Shown piece after piece: positions 51,285-60,486 of a DNA stretch of 64,000 nt. The DNA is from Limnohabitans sp. Bal53 (GTDB lineage: Bacteria; Pseudomonadota; Gammaproteobacteria; Burkholderiales; Burkholderiaceae_C). How positions within the stretch are numbered: position 1 is the first letter of the stretch; each line of letters starts with the position of its first letter. The stretch spans positions 124,001-188,000 of the forward strand of contig NZ_NESH01000006.1 in NCBI RefSeq assembly GCF_003063355.1. The letters are read 5' to 3'. Position numbers and translations under genes: made by a program. Under the pieces are notes generated by a model. That model saw only the letters and a list, made by a program, of their open reading frames with translations. It was not told the origin of the DNA and did not search any database.

Positions 51285-52310
51285 ATGAATGTGTTGCCTC
51301 TCACCCACCCCGGAAAGCGACGTCCAAGGCTGACATTGTTGGCGCTGGGCGGTACCATCGCTGGCAAAGCAAACCAAAGCACGGTCTATGCTGGATATCA
51401 AGCCGCCGTCGCCGACATTTCCGAAGTTTTGTCCAGTGTTCCGGAGCTGTCGGGCGTCGCTGACATACAGACGCGTCAACTGTTCCAGGTGGCTAGCCAG
51501 GACATGGCCAGCCAACACTTACTGGCATTGGGTAAGGAAATCAATGTTTTGTTGAGTCGACCAGACTGTGATGGTGTGGTCATCACTCAAGGAACGAACA
51601 CCCTTGAAGAAACATCCTTTTTTCTCAACCTGGTTGTGCGAAGTCACAAACCTGTTGTCGTGACGGGTGCCATGCGGCCATCGACATCGCTGAGTGCGGA
51701 TGGACCGATGAATCTTTATCGGGCAAGCGTTGTCGCTGCTTCACCACAGGCCAGAGGACGTGGTGTTATGGTGGTGATGAATGACCAGATTCTGGGTGCC
51801 AGAGACGTGCACAAAACGGACACGATGACCGTTGACAGCTTCAAAGCCCCCCTGTTTGGTGTGATGGGCCTGGTGGCGGACAACGTCTGTCATTTCTACC
51901 GTTCGGGCATTCGGTGCCATACCCTCGACAGTGAGTTTGATATCTCGGAAACTCAAGAGCTGCCGAAAGTGGACATCGTTTATGGTTACCAAGATGATGA
52001 CCGTGCGCTGCTAGACGCTTGTGTTGAATCAGGGTCAAAAGGCGTTGTTCTGGCAGGCGCTGGGACTGCGGCGATCAGCGCACGGCTGGTGCCCGCTGTC
52101 AAAGATGCCATTGCTTCGGGTGTTGCCGTGGTCAGAGTCTCTCGTTCCTCCTTAGGTCTTGTTGGTCATAACGTGGAGTTTGATGACGATGTCTACGGAA
52201 CATCATCTGGTGACACTCTAAACCCGGCCAAAGCTCGAATTTTGCTGATGCTGGCATTGACTCGATTTTCGAGCAGGGCAAGCATCCAAGCTTGTTTTGA
52301 CCGTTATTGA
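51285..52310 (+). CDS. Asparaginase-like enzyme with altered TD motif
   Basis: A 341-residue protein of the bacterial L-asparaginase family. The N-terminal nucleophile region 'LLALGGTIAGKANQSTVYAGY' (Thr near 25, Tyr near 38) and 'VHKTDTMTVDSFKAP' (Lys 177) are present. But the second active-site block, normally 'HGTDTMEET', reads 'QGTNTLEET', with Asn105 in place of the Asp that holds the substrate amine. The start at ATG 51285 follows TAAGG. It ends a peptide transporter operon, so it probably acts on asparagine or a related amide or peptide brought in by it; the substitution may change specificity. No clear signal peptide is seen, so it should be cytoplasmic. Confidence 0.88.
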   Translation: MNVLPLTHPGKRRPRLTLLALGGTIAGKANQSTVYAGYQAAVADISEVLSSVPELSGVADIQTRQLFQVASQDMASQHLLALGKEINVLLSRPDCDGVVITQGTNTLEETSFFLNLVVRSHKPVVVTGAMRPSTSLSADGPMNLYRASVVAASPQARGRGVMVVMNDQILGARDVHKTDTMTVDSFKAPLFGVMGLVADNVCHFYRSGIRCHTLDSEFDISETQELPKVDIVYGYQDDDRALLDACVESGSKGVVLAGAGTAAISARLVPAVKDAIASGVAVVRVSRSSLGLVGHNVEFDDDVYGTSSGDTLNPAKARILLMLALTRFSSRASIQACFDRY

Positions 52311-52314
52311 TTGA

Positions 52315-52791
52315 TCACTTAACGACTGACAACAACGGCAAAGCCCCCGCCGCCTTGACCTCACCCAGCGAGAAGCTGGTGTGCAGGTCTTTCACATTGG
52401 GCAAGTTGATCAGCACATCGCGGGCAAACTGGCTGAAGGTGTTCAGGTCTTTGCTGACCACTTGCAGCTCAAAGGTACCGGTGCCGCTGATGTAATGGCA
52501 AGACACCACCTCGGGGATTTTGAGGATCGCCTCTTCCAGTTGGCGCGTGATGTCGCCTCGGTTGCGCTCGGCGTCCAGCCGCACAAAAGCCAGCACGTCC
52601 AGACCCACCTTCTGGCGATCGATTTCGGCGCGGTAGCCTTTGATGACGCCAGATTCTTCCAGCGCTCGCACCCGCCGCCAACACGGCGCGGCCGACAAAC
52701 CCACGCGCTGCGCCAACTCCGCATTGGTCAGGCGGCCATTGGTTTGCAATTCGTTCAATATCGCCCAGTCAAATTTGTCCAGTGTTTCCAA
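52315..52791 (-). CDS. Lrp/AsnC-family transcriptional regulator
   Basis: A 158-residue protein with an N-terminal helix-turn-helix ('DWAILNELQTNGRLTNAELA', 'QRVGLSAAPCWRRVRALEES') and a C-terminal RAM ligand-binding domain ('GLDVLAFVRLDAERNRGDIT'). Such proteins bind an amino acid or similar ligand and assemble as octamers. It diverges from the indolepyruvate oxidoreductase gene, separated by about 120 bases, and probably regulates it. It is convergent with the asparaginase-like gene (4 bases between stops). Confidence 0.93.
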   Translation of the reverse strand: METLDKFDWAILNELQTNGRLTNAELAQRVGLSAAPCWRRVRALEESGVIKGYRAEIDRQKVGLDVLAFVRLDAERNRGDITRQLEEAILKIPEVVSCHYISGTGTFELQVVSKDLNTFSQFARDVLINLPNVKDLHTSFSLGEVKAAGALPLLSVVK

Positions 52792-52910
52792 AATAGGCCT
52801 CTTTTAGCAAGATTCTTTCAAATCATAGGGCAAATCCTGTCGCCGAAAGCAAGCACTTGTCTGCGGGGCCGCTCTACACTGTGATATCCCTTTCAGTCGC
52901 AGGACAGACC

Positions 52911-55900
52911 ATGAACGCCCCCTTGCCCGATTCGATTCGCCAGGCCCTTGAGACCGTCACACTCGACGACAAATACAGCCTCGATGTCGGCCGCGCTTTC
53001 ATGAGCGGCGTACAAGCCCTGGTCAAGTTGCCCATGCTGCAACGCCAACGCGACGCGCTGCAGGGCAAAAACACCGCGGGCTTCATCAGCGGTTACCGGG
53101 GCTCGCCCTTGGGCAGTTATGACCAGTCGCTGTGGAAGGCCAAGGATCACCTCAAGGCCCAACACATCGTGTTCCAGCCCGGCGTGAACGAAGAGCTGGC
53201 CGCTACCGCCTTGTGGGGCACACAGCAACTGGGCTTTGCACCGCCCGGCACCAACAAGTTCGATGGGGTATTCGGCATCTGGTACGGCAAAGGCCCCGGC
53301 GTGGACCGCTGCTCAGACGTGTTCAAACACGCCAACATGGCGGGCACCACCCCTTGGGGCGGCGTGCTGGCTGTGGCGGGTGATGACCATGTGGCCAAAA
53401 GCTCCACCGCGGCGCACCAGAGTGACCACATCTTCAAGGCCTGCGGCCTGCCTGTGTTTTTCCCGGCCAGCGTGCAAGATATCCTGGACCAAGGCTTGCA
53501 CGCATTGGCCCTGAGCCGTTTTGCGGGCATTTGGTCAGGCATGAAGACGATTCAAGAGATTGTCGAGTCCAGTGCCACCGCCCACATTGACCCCGAGCGC
53601 GTACAAATCGTGCTGCCCGAATTTGTGATGCCGCCCGGCGGCGTGCACATCCGCTGGCCCGACACCGCGCTGGAACAAGAAGCACGTTTGTTCGACTACA
53701 AGTGGTATGCGGCCCTGGCCTACATCCGCGCCAACAAGCTCAACCACAACGTCATCCAAGGCCCCAACGATCGCTTTGGCCTGATCGCCAGCGGCAAGGC
53801 CTACAACGACACGCGCCAGGCCCTGCTTGATCTGGGTCTGGACGACGCCACCTGCCAACGCTTGGGCGTTCGGGTGCACAAGGTGGGTGTGGTCTGGCCC
53901 CTCGAATCACAAACCACCCGCGAGTTCGCCAGTGGACTGCGCGAGATTTTGGTAGTCGAAGAAAAGCGTCAAGTCATCGAATACCAACTCAAAGAAGAGC
54001 TGTACAACTGGCGCGACGATGTGCGCCCCACCATCGTGGGCAAATTTGACGAGGCCGATGGCGACACCGCGGGCGGCGAATGGTCAACGCCCAATCCCAC
54101 CCAACGCACCTTGCTGCGGGCCAACGCCGATCTAACCCCCGCCTTGATCGCGCGGGCCATTGCCAAGCGCTTGAAAAAGCTGGGCCTCGATGCCGACACC
54201 ACCGCCCGTATCGACGCCCACCTGGCCGTGCTGGACGCCAAGGAAAAATCTCTGCAAACCATGACCTTGGGAGCAGCCGCCGAACGCACACCCTGGTTCT
54301 GCTCAGGCTGCCCACACAACACCTCCACCAAGGTGCCTGAAGGGTCCCGTGCCATGGCCGGCATTGGCTGCCACTTCATGAGCCTCTGGATGGACCGCAG
54401 CACCACGGGCTTCACCCAAATGGGCGGCGAGGGCGTGCCGTGGACCGGCCAGCAGCCCTTCTGCACCGATCAGCACATTTTTGCCAACATCGGTGACGGC
54501 ACTTATTTCCACAGTGGCATCTTGGCGGTGCGCCAAAGCGTGGCTTCGGGTGTGAACATCACCTACAAAATTTTGTACAACGACGCGGTCGCCATGACAG
54601 GCGGGCAGCCCGTGGGTGAACGGTCTGAAGGCCACAGCGTGGTGCAAATCGCCATGAGCATGAAGGCCGAAGGCGCGCAGCGCATCGTGGTGGTGACCGA
54701 CGAGCCCGAAAAATACGATGGCGTGACTTTGGCCGAAGGCGTGCGTGTATTCCACCGCGACGAACTCGACCGCATTCAGCGAGAGATGCGGGTAATCTTG
54801 GGCACCACCGTCATCATTTACGACCAAACCTGCGCCACTGAAAAACGCCGCCGCCGCAAGCGCGGCACCATGGTCGACCCTGCCGTGCGCGTGATGATCA
54901 ACGAAGAAGTGTGTGAAGGCTGTGGGGACTGCGGCGTGCAGTCCAATTGCCTGTCGGTGGAACCTTTAGAGACGCCTTTGGGCCGCAAGCGCACCATCAA
55001 CCAAAGCACTTGCAACAAGGACACCAGCTGCCTCAAAGGCTTTTGCCCCAGCTTTGTCACCGTGGAAGGCGGCACGTTCAAAAAGAAAGCCACATCAGCC
55101 ACCACGGCCATCAACCCAGCCAGTTTGGGTGCCTTGCCAGAACCTGAACTGCCCCTCATCACCCAACCTTGGGGCATGGTGGTGGCAGGCGTCGGTGGCA
55201 CTGGCGTCATCACCATCGGCCAGCTGCTGGGCATGGCGGCGCACATGGAAGGCAAGGGCATCGTCACGCAAGATTCAGCGGGCCTGGCACAAAAAGGCGG
55301 CGCAACCTGGAGCCACATTCTTTTGGCCAACAGCCAAGACGAGATCCGCACCACCCGCGTGAGCATGGCCGCAGCCGATCTGATCATCGGTTGCGACCCG
55401 ATTGTGAGTGCCTCCAAAGAAACCACCTTGCGCATGCGAGCAGGCCGCACCCATGTGGCCCTGAACAGCAACAGCACACCCACCGCTGCCTTTGTGAAAA
55501 ACGGCAATTGGCAAAACCCAGCCGAGCAATGCGTGGCCGAAATCACCGCACAAGTGGGTGTGGAAGGTGTGGGCGCTTTTGACGCCGACGCCCTGGCCAA
55601 ACAACTCATGGGTGACACGATTTATGTCAACCCCATGATCCTAGGCTACGCCTGGCAAAAGGGCTGGGTGCCTTTGCACCGCGAATCTTTGTTGCGGGCC
55701 ATTGAACTCAACGATGTGCAAGTCAAAAACAACTTGGCCGCATTTGAGTGGGGACGGCATGCCGCGTACCAGCCTGATGCGTTGATGAAAAGCATCCAGC
55801 CCTCGCAAGTTATTCAATTTAAAAAGCGCGAGTCCTTGGAAGACCTGATCGCCGACCGCATGACACGACTGACCGACTACCAAGACAAGGCCTATGCCCT

Positions 55901-56447
55901 GCTCTACCAAGGCATCGTGGCGCGTGTGCAAGCGGCCGAGGCTCCGCTGGGCAAAACGCTTTTGAGTGACACAGTGGCCCGGCAGATGTACCGCTTGATG
56001 GCTTACAAGGACGAGTACGAAGTGGCACGCTTGCACACCCAAACCGGCTTCATGGAACGGATACAGAACAGTTTTGAAGGTGACTTCAAAGTCCACTACC
56101 ACCTGGCACCACCGCTTTGGTCCAAACGCAACAGCCAAGGTGAATTGGTCAAACGCAAGTTTGGTCCCATCATGATGACAGGCTTCAAAGTGCTGGCCAA
56201 ACTCAAAGGCCTGCGCGGCACCAAGCTGGATTACTTTGGCAAAACCGAAGAACGCCAGACCGAACGCGCCCTGATCCGCGAGTACATGCAGCACTTGGAC
56301 CGTGTCTTGAACACTTTGAATTCAGACACCCACAGCCACGCTGTCAAAGTGGCGCAAGTGCCAGAAAACATCAAAGGTTACGGTCACGTCAAGGAACGCA
56401 ACATCCAAGCAGCACGGTCCTTGTGGGCATCTTTGAGCGCCTCTTGA
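52911..56447 (+). CDS. Indolepyruvate ferredoxin oxidoreductase, fused chain
   Basis: A 1178-residue cytoplasmic enzyme in which the alpha and beta (IorA/IorB) parts are fused. It oxidatively decarboxylates arylpyruvates to acyl-CoA, passing electrons to a ferredoxin. Features: the pyrimidine/TPP region around 'GEGVPWTGQQPFCTDQHIF', 'ANIGDGTYFHSGILAVRQSV', a cysteine cluster near residue 667 ('CEGCGDCGVQSNC'), and the gamma-like domain 'GVGGTGVITIGQLLGMAAHM'. The start is ATG 52911. This fused form, usual in proteobacteria, serves aromatic amino acid breakdown. It stands alone, divergent from an Lrp regulator. Confidence 0.94.
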   Translation: MNAPLPDSIRQALETVTLDDKYSLDVGRAFMSGVQALVKLPMLQRQRDALQGKNTAGFISGYRGSPLGSYDQSLWKAKDHLKAQHIVFQPGVNEELAATALWGTQQLGFAPPGTNKFDGVFGIWYGKGPGVDRCSDVFKHANMAGTTPWGGVLAVAGDDHVAKSSTAAHQSDHIFKACGLPVFFPASVQDILDQGLHALALSRFAGIWSGMKTIQEIVESSATAHIDPERVQIVLPEFVMPPGGVHIRWPDTALEQEARLFDYKWYAALAYIRANKLNHNVIQGPNDRFGLIASGKAYNDTRQALLDLGLDDATCQRLGVRVHKVGVVWPLESQTTREFASGLREILVVEEKRQVIEYQLKEELYNWRDDVRPTIVGKFDEADGDTAGGEWSTPNPTQRTLLRANADLTPALIARAIAKRLKKLGLDADTTARIDAHLAVLDAKEKSLQTMTLGAAAERTPWFCSGCPHNTSTKVPEGSRAMAGIGCHFMSLWMDRSTTGFTQMGGEGVPWTGQQPFCTDQHIFANIGDGTYFHSGILAVRQSVASGVNITYKILYNDAVAMTGGQPVGERSEGHSVVQIAMSMKAEGAQRIVVVTDEPEKYDGVTLAEGVRVFHRDELDRIQREMRVILGTTVIIYDQTCATEKRRRRKRGTMVDPAVRVMINEEVCEGCGDCGVQSNCLSVEPLETPLGRKRTINQSTCNKDTSCLKGFCPSFVTVEGGTFKKKATSATTAINPASLGALPEPELPLITQPWGMVVAGVGGTGVITIGQLLGMAAHMEGKGIVTQDSAGLAQKGGATWSHILLANSQDEIRTTRVSMAAADLIIGCDPIVSASKETTLRMRAGRTHVALNSNSTPTAAFVKNGNWQNPAEQCVAEITAQVGVEGVGAFDADALAKQLMGDTIYVNPMILGYAWQKGWVPLHRESLLRAIELNDVQVKNNLAAFEWGRHAAYQPDALMKSIQPSQVIQFKKRESLEDLIADRMTRLTDYQDKAYALLYQGIVARVQAAEAPLGKTLLSDTVARQMYRLMAYKDEYEVARLHTQTGFMERIQNSFEGDFKVHYHLAPPLWSKRNSQGELVKRKFGPIMMTGFKVLAKLKGLRGTKLDYFGKTEERQTERALIREYMQHLDRVLNTLNSDTHSHAVKVAQVPENIKGYGHVKERNIQAARSLWASLSAS

Positions 56448-56455
56448 ATACAAAA

Positions 56456-56484
56456 ACCCATTGCCTCATCAAGAGGCAATGGGT
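56456..56484 (-). terminator. Terminator of the minCDE operon
   Basis: A 12-base perfect stem (ACCCATTGCCTC with GAGGCAATGGGT, loop ATCAA). On the minus strand it ends in a T run. It lies 23 bases past the minE stop; on the plus strand it also closes the oxidoreductase gene. Confidence 0.8.
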
Positions 56485-56507
56485 CATAGGGTCAGATTTG
56501 GCAGTAT

Positions 56508-56768
56508 TTAGCGCAAATCTGGCAATTCAATCTTGACTTCCAGGACTTCCAGGTTGTCTTGGCGTTCCAGATTGACTTTGATGTCATCAGGATTGATCTT
56601 GATGTATTTGCTGATCACAGCAATCAATTCACGCTGCAAATCAGGCAAATAGTCGGGCTCGGCAGCGTTACGGCCACTGCGCTCGTGTGCCAAGATGATT
56701 TGCAGGCGCTCTTTGGCCACGCTGGCCGTCTGCTTCTTTTCGCCCAAGAGGAAGGAAAGAAAGGACAT
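56508..56768 (-). CDS. minE: Cell division topological factor MinE
   Basis: An 86-residue protein that stimulates the ATPase of MinD and drives its pole-to-pole oscillation. The N-terminal membrane-targeting and MinD-binding part ('[20 protein letters not shown]') and the C-terminal topological domain ('[20 protein letters not shown]') are both present. It is 3 bases past the minD stop, forming the usual minC-minD-minE operon. Confidence 0.96.
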   Translation of the reverse strand: MSFLSFLLGEKKQTASVAKERLQIILAHERSGRNAAEPDYLPDLQRELIAVISKYIKINPDDIKVNLERQDNLEVLEVKIELPDLR

Positions 56769-56771
56769 GGT

Positions 56772-57587
56772 TTATTTGCCTCCGAACAGGCGTTTGAAGA
56801 AACCCGCCTTTTCTGCTTCGATGAAACGCATGGGTTTGTCTTCACCCAAAAAGCGTGCAATGACGTCTTTGTAAGCTTCAGACACATCGCTGCTGCCCAT
56901 GTGGATAGCGGGCGTGCCTTGGTTGGAAGCTTGCAACACAGTTTCGCTTTCTGGAATAACGCCCAACAGTTTGATGCGCAAAATATCCTGAATGTCTTGC
57001 AAAGACAGCATTTGACCTTCTTCTACACGCGCGGGGTTGTAGCGGGTGATCAACAAATGCTCTTTGATGGGCTCAAGGCCTTCAATCGCACGTTTGGTTT
57101 TGCTGCCCAGCATGCCCAAAATGCGGTCTGAATCGCGCACCGAAGACACCTCAGGGTTGGTCACCACCAAAGCCTCATCTGCAAAGTGCATGGCCATCAA
57201 GGCTCCGGTTTCAATGCCGGCCGGTGAGTCACACACGATGTACTCAAAACCCATGCCGCTCAAGTCATTCAAGACCTTTTCGACGCCTTCTTGGGACAAA
57301 GCATCCTTGTCGCGGGTCTGCGAAGCAGCCAACACAAACAAGTTGTCGCATTGCTTGTCCTTGATCAGGGCTTGATTCAAGTTGGCTTCGCCCTGGATCA
57401 CATTGATCAGGTCGTACACCACCCGGCGCTCGCAGCCCATGATCAGGTCCAGATTGCGCAGGCCTACATCAAAGTCAATGACGGCGGTCTTGAAGCCCTT
57501 AAGGGCCAAGCCTGTGGCGAAACTGGCGCTGGTCGTGGTTTTGCCCACACCGCCTTTGCCAGAGGTCACTACAACGATTTTTGCCAT
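56772..57587 (-). CDS. minD: Septum site-determining ATPase MinD
   Basis: A 271-residue ATPase that recruits MinC to the membrane. It opens with the deviant P-loop '[20 protein letters not shown]', contains 'AVIDFDVGLRNLDLIMGCER', and ends with the amphipathic membrane-targeting tail 'EAEKAGFFKRLFGGK'. It lies between minC and minE on the minus strand. Confidence 0.97.
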   Translation of the reverse strand: MAKIVVVTSGKGGVGKTTTSASFATGLALKGFKTAVIDFDVGLRNLDLIMGCERRVVYDLINVIQGEANLNQALIKDKQCDNLFVLAASQTRDKDALSQEGVEKVLNDLSGMGFEYIVCDSPAGIETGALMAMHFADEALVVTNPEVSSVRDSDRILGMLGSKTKRAIEGLEPIKEHLLITRYNPARVEEGQMLSLQDIQDILRIKLLGVIPESETVLQASNQGTPAIHMGSSDVSEAYKDVIARFLGEDKPMRFIEAEKAGFFKRLFGGK

Positions 57588-57623
57588 GGATGAACTTTCT
57601 TGGACAAAATAAAAAAATGAAAA

Positions 57624-58388
57624 TTAACTTTTCAAAGGGGTAATCAGCAGTTTGTCCCCATCTGGGCCTGACTGCAAAGAAACATGTGCCGGTTTGCCCA
57701 AAACTTCATTGGACAGCGGATTTTCGCTGGTTCGGTAAACACCAGCGATGGAAATGAGCTCTGGCTCCATCACCAAGGCAAAAATTTGCGCATCACCATT
57801 GCCACGTGCACCGGCAATGGCTTTGCCACGCAAAGTGCCATAAATATGGATGTGACCGTCTGCAATCACTTCAGCACCTGCATTGACCATGCCCATCACG
57901 ATCAGATCACGCCCTTTGGCATAAACCTGTTGACCTGAGCGCAAAGGCTTGTCAATGCGCATCGCGCCAACAGGCATGGGTGGAGGTGAAAGTTGTTCAA
58001 CAGCGGGCGCTTGAGGCGCAGGTGCCTCAGCAAGGGGGATAGAACGCCGAATGCGCGCATCAGAGGCATCCACCAAGCCAACCCCCTTGGCCAAGCTCAA
58101 AAGCGTTGGATGAGCCCCTTTGATGGCCAAAGGAACCAGCGCATATTCACGCAAAACAGCGATCAAACGTTCAAGGTCGATGGTTTCGTCGTCCACCAAG
58201 CCCAAACCACCAACGTCAATGACCACGGGATCTTGGTCAAAAAAACCAGGGCTTTCAGCCATTTGCTGCTTCAAAGCCCTTGAAACCTCTGCGATGTCGG
58301 TGGTTTTGAGAAGCAAAGCCACCAAGGACAAATCGGCGCTTTTGATCTCGTAACAGGGGTCGGAAGGGTCTTCTGAAGCGATCGCCAT
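57624..58388 (-). CDS. minC: Septum site-determining protein MinC
   Basis: About 254 residues; blocks FtsZ polymerisation away from mid-cell. The C-terminal beta-helix domain is clear ('QVYAKGRDLIVMGMVNAGAE', 'DGHIHIYGTLRGKAIAGARG', 'ISIAGVYRTSENPL'), and the N-terminal domain begins 'CYEIKSADLSLVALLLKTTD'. A Pro/Ala-rich linker joins them. The start at ATG 58388 is preferred; a TTG at 58415 is also in frame. The upstream gap contains DnaA boxes. Confidence 0.95.
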   Translation of the reverse strand: MAIASEDPSDPCYEIKSADLSLVALLLKTTDIAEVSRALKQQMAESPGFFDQDPVVIDVGGLGLVDDETIDLERLIAVLREYALVPLAIKGAHPTLLSLAKGVGLVDASDARIRRSIPLAEAPAPQAPAVEQLSPPPMPVGAMRIDKPLRSGQQVYAKGRDLIVMGMVNAGAEVIADGHIHIYGTLRGKAIAGARGNGDAQIFALVMEPELISIAGVYRTSENPLSNEVLGKPAHVSLQSGPDGDKLLITPLKS

Positions 58389-58498
58389 ATTGCCGTCAGG
58401 GTGGAAAAGACGCAAATCTTAACAGCGCACTTGTTTTCTCTTACTTCTCTATAGTTTTATATCTTTAAATAGTCGTAGTAGTAAGCAAGCCGTTGGGT

Positions 58499-58666
58499 TG
58501 TGGACAAGACGATTTTTGTCAATCAGGACAAGGACTTGCATGTTTTTCAAGCATGTGTGTGACTTTGCTTTTGTGGTGTCACGCCAAAATGAACAACTTT
58601 GCGAAACTGGATCAAGCTGTGGATAAGTTATGGGTTGCGCTATTTTTATCCACAGCTTTATCCCGA
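58499..58666. other. Non-coding stretch with DnaA boxes upstream of minC
   Basis: Two perfect DnaA boxes face each other: TGTGGATAA (58618-58626) and TTATCCACA (58646-58654), with 19 bases between. Weaker boxes lie at 58499-58507 (TGTGGACAA, one mismatch) and 58658-58666. AT-rich DNA (ttttatatctttaaa) lies at about 58456-58470. The gap separates the minC start from the stop of the DUF2788 gene. It could regulate minC or be a DnaA-binding locus. No dnaA or dnaN is nearby, so origin function is unproven. Confidence 0.55.
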
Positions 58667-58674
58667 GTCGCTTT

Positions 58675-58887
58675 TCAGTTGTCAATCATCCATTGAATGA
58701 CCCCTTTGGCCACGAACCCCAACATGCCAAAAGCCAGGCCCAGAAAGATGACGAAGGTGCCGAATTTGCCGGCTTTGGATTCCCAGGCCAATTGCAAGAC
58801 GATGAACAGCATGTAAAGCATGAAACCTGCCACGCCAATGGTCAGGCCGAACCAAGCGAACTGCTCTTCTGTGAAATTCCACATCAC
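58675..58887 (-). CDS. DUF2788 small membrane protein
   Basis: A 70-residue protein with two hydrophobic segments ('WFGLTIGVAGFMLYMLFIVL' and 'TFVIFLGLAFGMLGFVAKGV') joined by 'AWESKAGKFG', matching my memory of the DUF2788 family of small proteobacterial membrane proteins. Its start overlaps the stop of the DUF2189 gene by four bases, so the two are one operon. Function unknown. Confidence 0.85.
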   Translation of the reverse strand: MMWNFTEEQFAWFGLTIGVAGFMLYMLFIVLQLAWESKAGKFGTFVIFLGLAFGMLGFVAKGVIQWMIDN

Positions 58888-59765
58888 ACAGCCTCCAGAC
58901 GGGGCATGCGCTCGGGCACATCACGGGTGTCCACCAAATCACGGTAGGCATGCCAAGACGCATGGCCCAGCATGGGCACGATCACGATCAGGCCGATGAA
59001 CAAGCTCAAAACGCCCATCATGCTCAAACCCATGATCAAAAATGCCCACAACACCATGGGCATGGGGTGGGTCAGTACCACCTTCCAGCTGGTCAGTACG
59101 GCCTGCAAAGTGTTGAGTTTGCGGTCCAGCAACAAAGGCATGGCCACCACGCTGGAGGCAAAAACAGGCGCTCCCATCAGGCCACCCAATGCCAGCCACA
59201 GCTCAAACAAATAACTGTCTGGGCTCAGCACCACATGGCGAATGAAATCCATGGGGGTGTGGACAGGTACTGGGGCCAACAAAGTGATCAGGGCCGATGA
59301 GGTCAATACCCAGCCCGTGCCTGCCAGAGCCAACAACAAGCCAAAACGCACCAAACACCAGTAACTCACTGGCTCGTTGTTTTGCAGGGTTTGCCATTGC
59401 GTCCAGGTCTTGAACAAAAGCCGCAGATTGACAGCCTCGTTTCTCTCGATGGCGCGACTCATGGCGTACAGGCTGGTGGCCAAAACAGGTGCGATGGCCA
59501 GAAAGCCCGACACCGCACTGGCCAGCAACCAAAACCGGTCGTGGGCCAGCCAAGTGATCAAACCGCCACAGATGGCGATGACCAAGCCATGGCTCAGGCT
59601 CAGCCAAGGTGAATGGCAAATGTCTTTCAGACCCAGGTAGAGCCAAAACAGAGGTTGTTTGCCGTCGATGGGCAAAACACCGGGTAAGTTCAAGCGCCCG
59701 CGCCTTGCTGAAGAGTCGGGCGTTGGGTTGGGGGAATGTTGGGGGGGAGGAGAAGCGTGTGTCAT
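58884..59765 (-). CDS. DUF2189 / BPSS1780-family membrane protein
   Basis: A 293-residue inner-membrane protein with six or more hydrophobic segments ('LSHGLVIAICGGLITWLAHD', 'LLASAVSGFLAIAPVLATSL', 'FLIMGLSMMGVLSLFIGLIV'). The family signature near the C-terminus is 'IVIVPMLGHASWHAYRDLV'. The N-terminus is Pro/Ser rich. The start is ATG 59765; a longer frame to 59894 reads through non-coding sequence and a hairpin. It is co-transcribed with the DUF2788 gene. Function unknown. Confidence 0.85.
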   Translation of the reverse strand: MTHASPPPQHSPNPTPDSSARRGRLNLPGVLPIDGKQPLFWLYLGLKDICHSPWLSLSHGLVIAICGGLITWLAHDRFWLLASAVSGFLAIAPVLATSLYAMSRAIERNEAVNLRLLFKTWTQWQTLQNNEPVSYWCLVRFGLLLALAGTGWVLTSSALITLLAPVPVHTPMDFIRHVVLSPDSYLFELWLALGGLMGAPVFASSVVAMPLLLDRKLNTLQAVLTSWKVVLTHPMPMVLWAFLIMGLSMMGVLSLFIGLIVIVPMLGHASWHAYRDLVDTRDVPERMPRLEAV

Positions 59766-59817
59766 GCCACCGAGCTTACCCACCGGGCGAATTGAGAATT
59801 TGACCTGCATCAAATGG

Positions 59818-59842
59818 CAAAAGGCTGCCAAGCAGCCTTTTG
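59818..59842 (-). terminator. Terminator of the Spy-like gene
   Basis: An 11-base stem (CAAAAGGCTGC with GCAGCCTTTTG, loop CAA) lies 49 bases past the stop of the gene at 59891 on the minus strand. The T run is short. Confidence 0.6.
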
Positions 59843-59890
59843 GATTCAAACCAAGCATTCGAAACTTGGTTGTGTGGTGATGGTCTTGAA

Positions 59891-60400
59891 TCAATGCTTG
59901 CCGTGACCGCCTTGGTGCTTCGTGGCGTGCATGCCAGAGCCTTTCATCATGCGGGCCGTTTCTTGGTCAAAAACCTGTTTTTGGTCAGCGCTAAGCGTGG
60001 CGTAAAAAGCTTTCGTTGCATCGCTGCGTTGTTGCATGTGTGCATCGCGTTGGGCTTTCATGGCTTGCATCATGTCCAAGCGTTCAGGGGTGGTCATTTT
60101 TTCCATGCTGGCACGTTCGGGCCGCGCCATGCGAGTAGGGTGCTGCATGGCCTGGGTGAATGTGTTCCACGCAGGTTCTTGAGCCGCTTGCAAGTTCAGT
60201 TTGGACTTGAGTTCGGCCAAACGTTGTGTGTGGCCCTCGCCCTTGTGCTCACTTTTATGCTCACTCTTGTGCTCGCGCATTTTTTCCATGCAGCCAGCAC
60301 GGGTGTTGTCAGCAGACGATGTGGTGTTTTGGGCCAAGGCCAAACCGGTCAAACCGGCAATCAGAGCTGTGGCGATCAAAGTGGTGCGAATCGATTTCAT
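59891..60400 (-). CDS. Spy/CpxP-family periplasmic protein (LTXXQ)
   Basis: A 169-residue secreted protein. The signal peptide ends 'GLALAQ'. The mature part carries one Cys, a charged 'KSEHKSEHKGEGH' stretch, and helical segments 'TPERLDMMQAMKAQRDAHM' and 'YATLSADQKQVFDQETARMM', the LTxxQ-like motif of the family, and ends His rich. Spy/CpxP proteins are periplasmic chaperones or envelope stress factors; some respond to copper or zinc. Adjacent genes handle copper, so a copper-linked role is plausible but not shown. Confidence 0.82.
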   Translation of the reverse strand: MKSIRTTLIATALIAGLTGLALAQNTTSSADNTRAGCMEKMREHKSEHKSEHKGEGHTQRLAELKSKLNLQAAQEPAWNTFTQAMQHPTRMARPERASMEKMTTPERLDMMQAMKAQRDAHMQQRSDATKAFYATLSADQKQVFDQETARMMKGSGMHATKHQGGHGKH

Positions 60401-60486
60401 GGAAACATCCTTGGGTTGATGGGATGCCTGCAGTGTGATCCGCCCATGTATCCGGGCTGTGCCCAGATGGTGCTGATTTGTAAAGA

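Noticed and set aside
58440..58675. Chromosomal replication origin
   Set aside because: Two perfect DnaA boxes and AT-rich DNA are present, but dnaA, dnaN and gyrB are absent, and the neighbouring min genes are not usual origin neighbours; only DnaA binding is claimed as possible.
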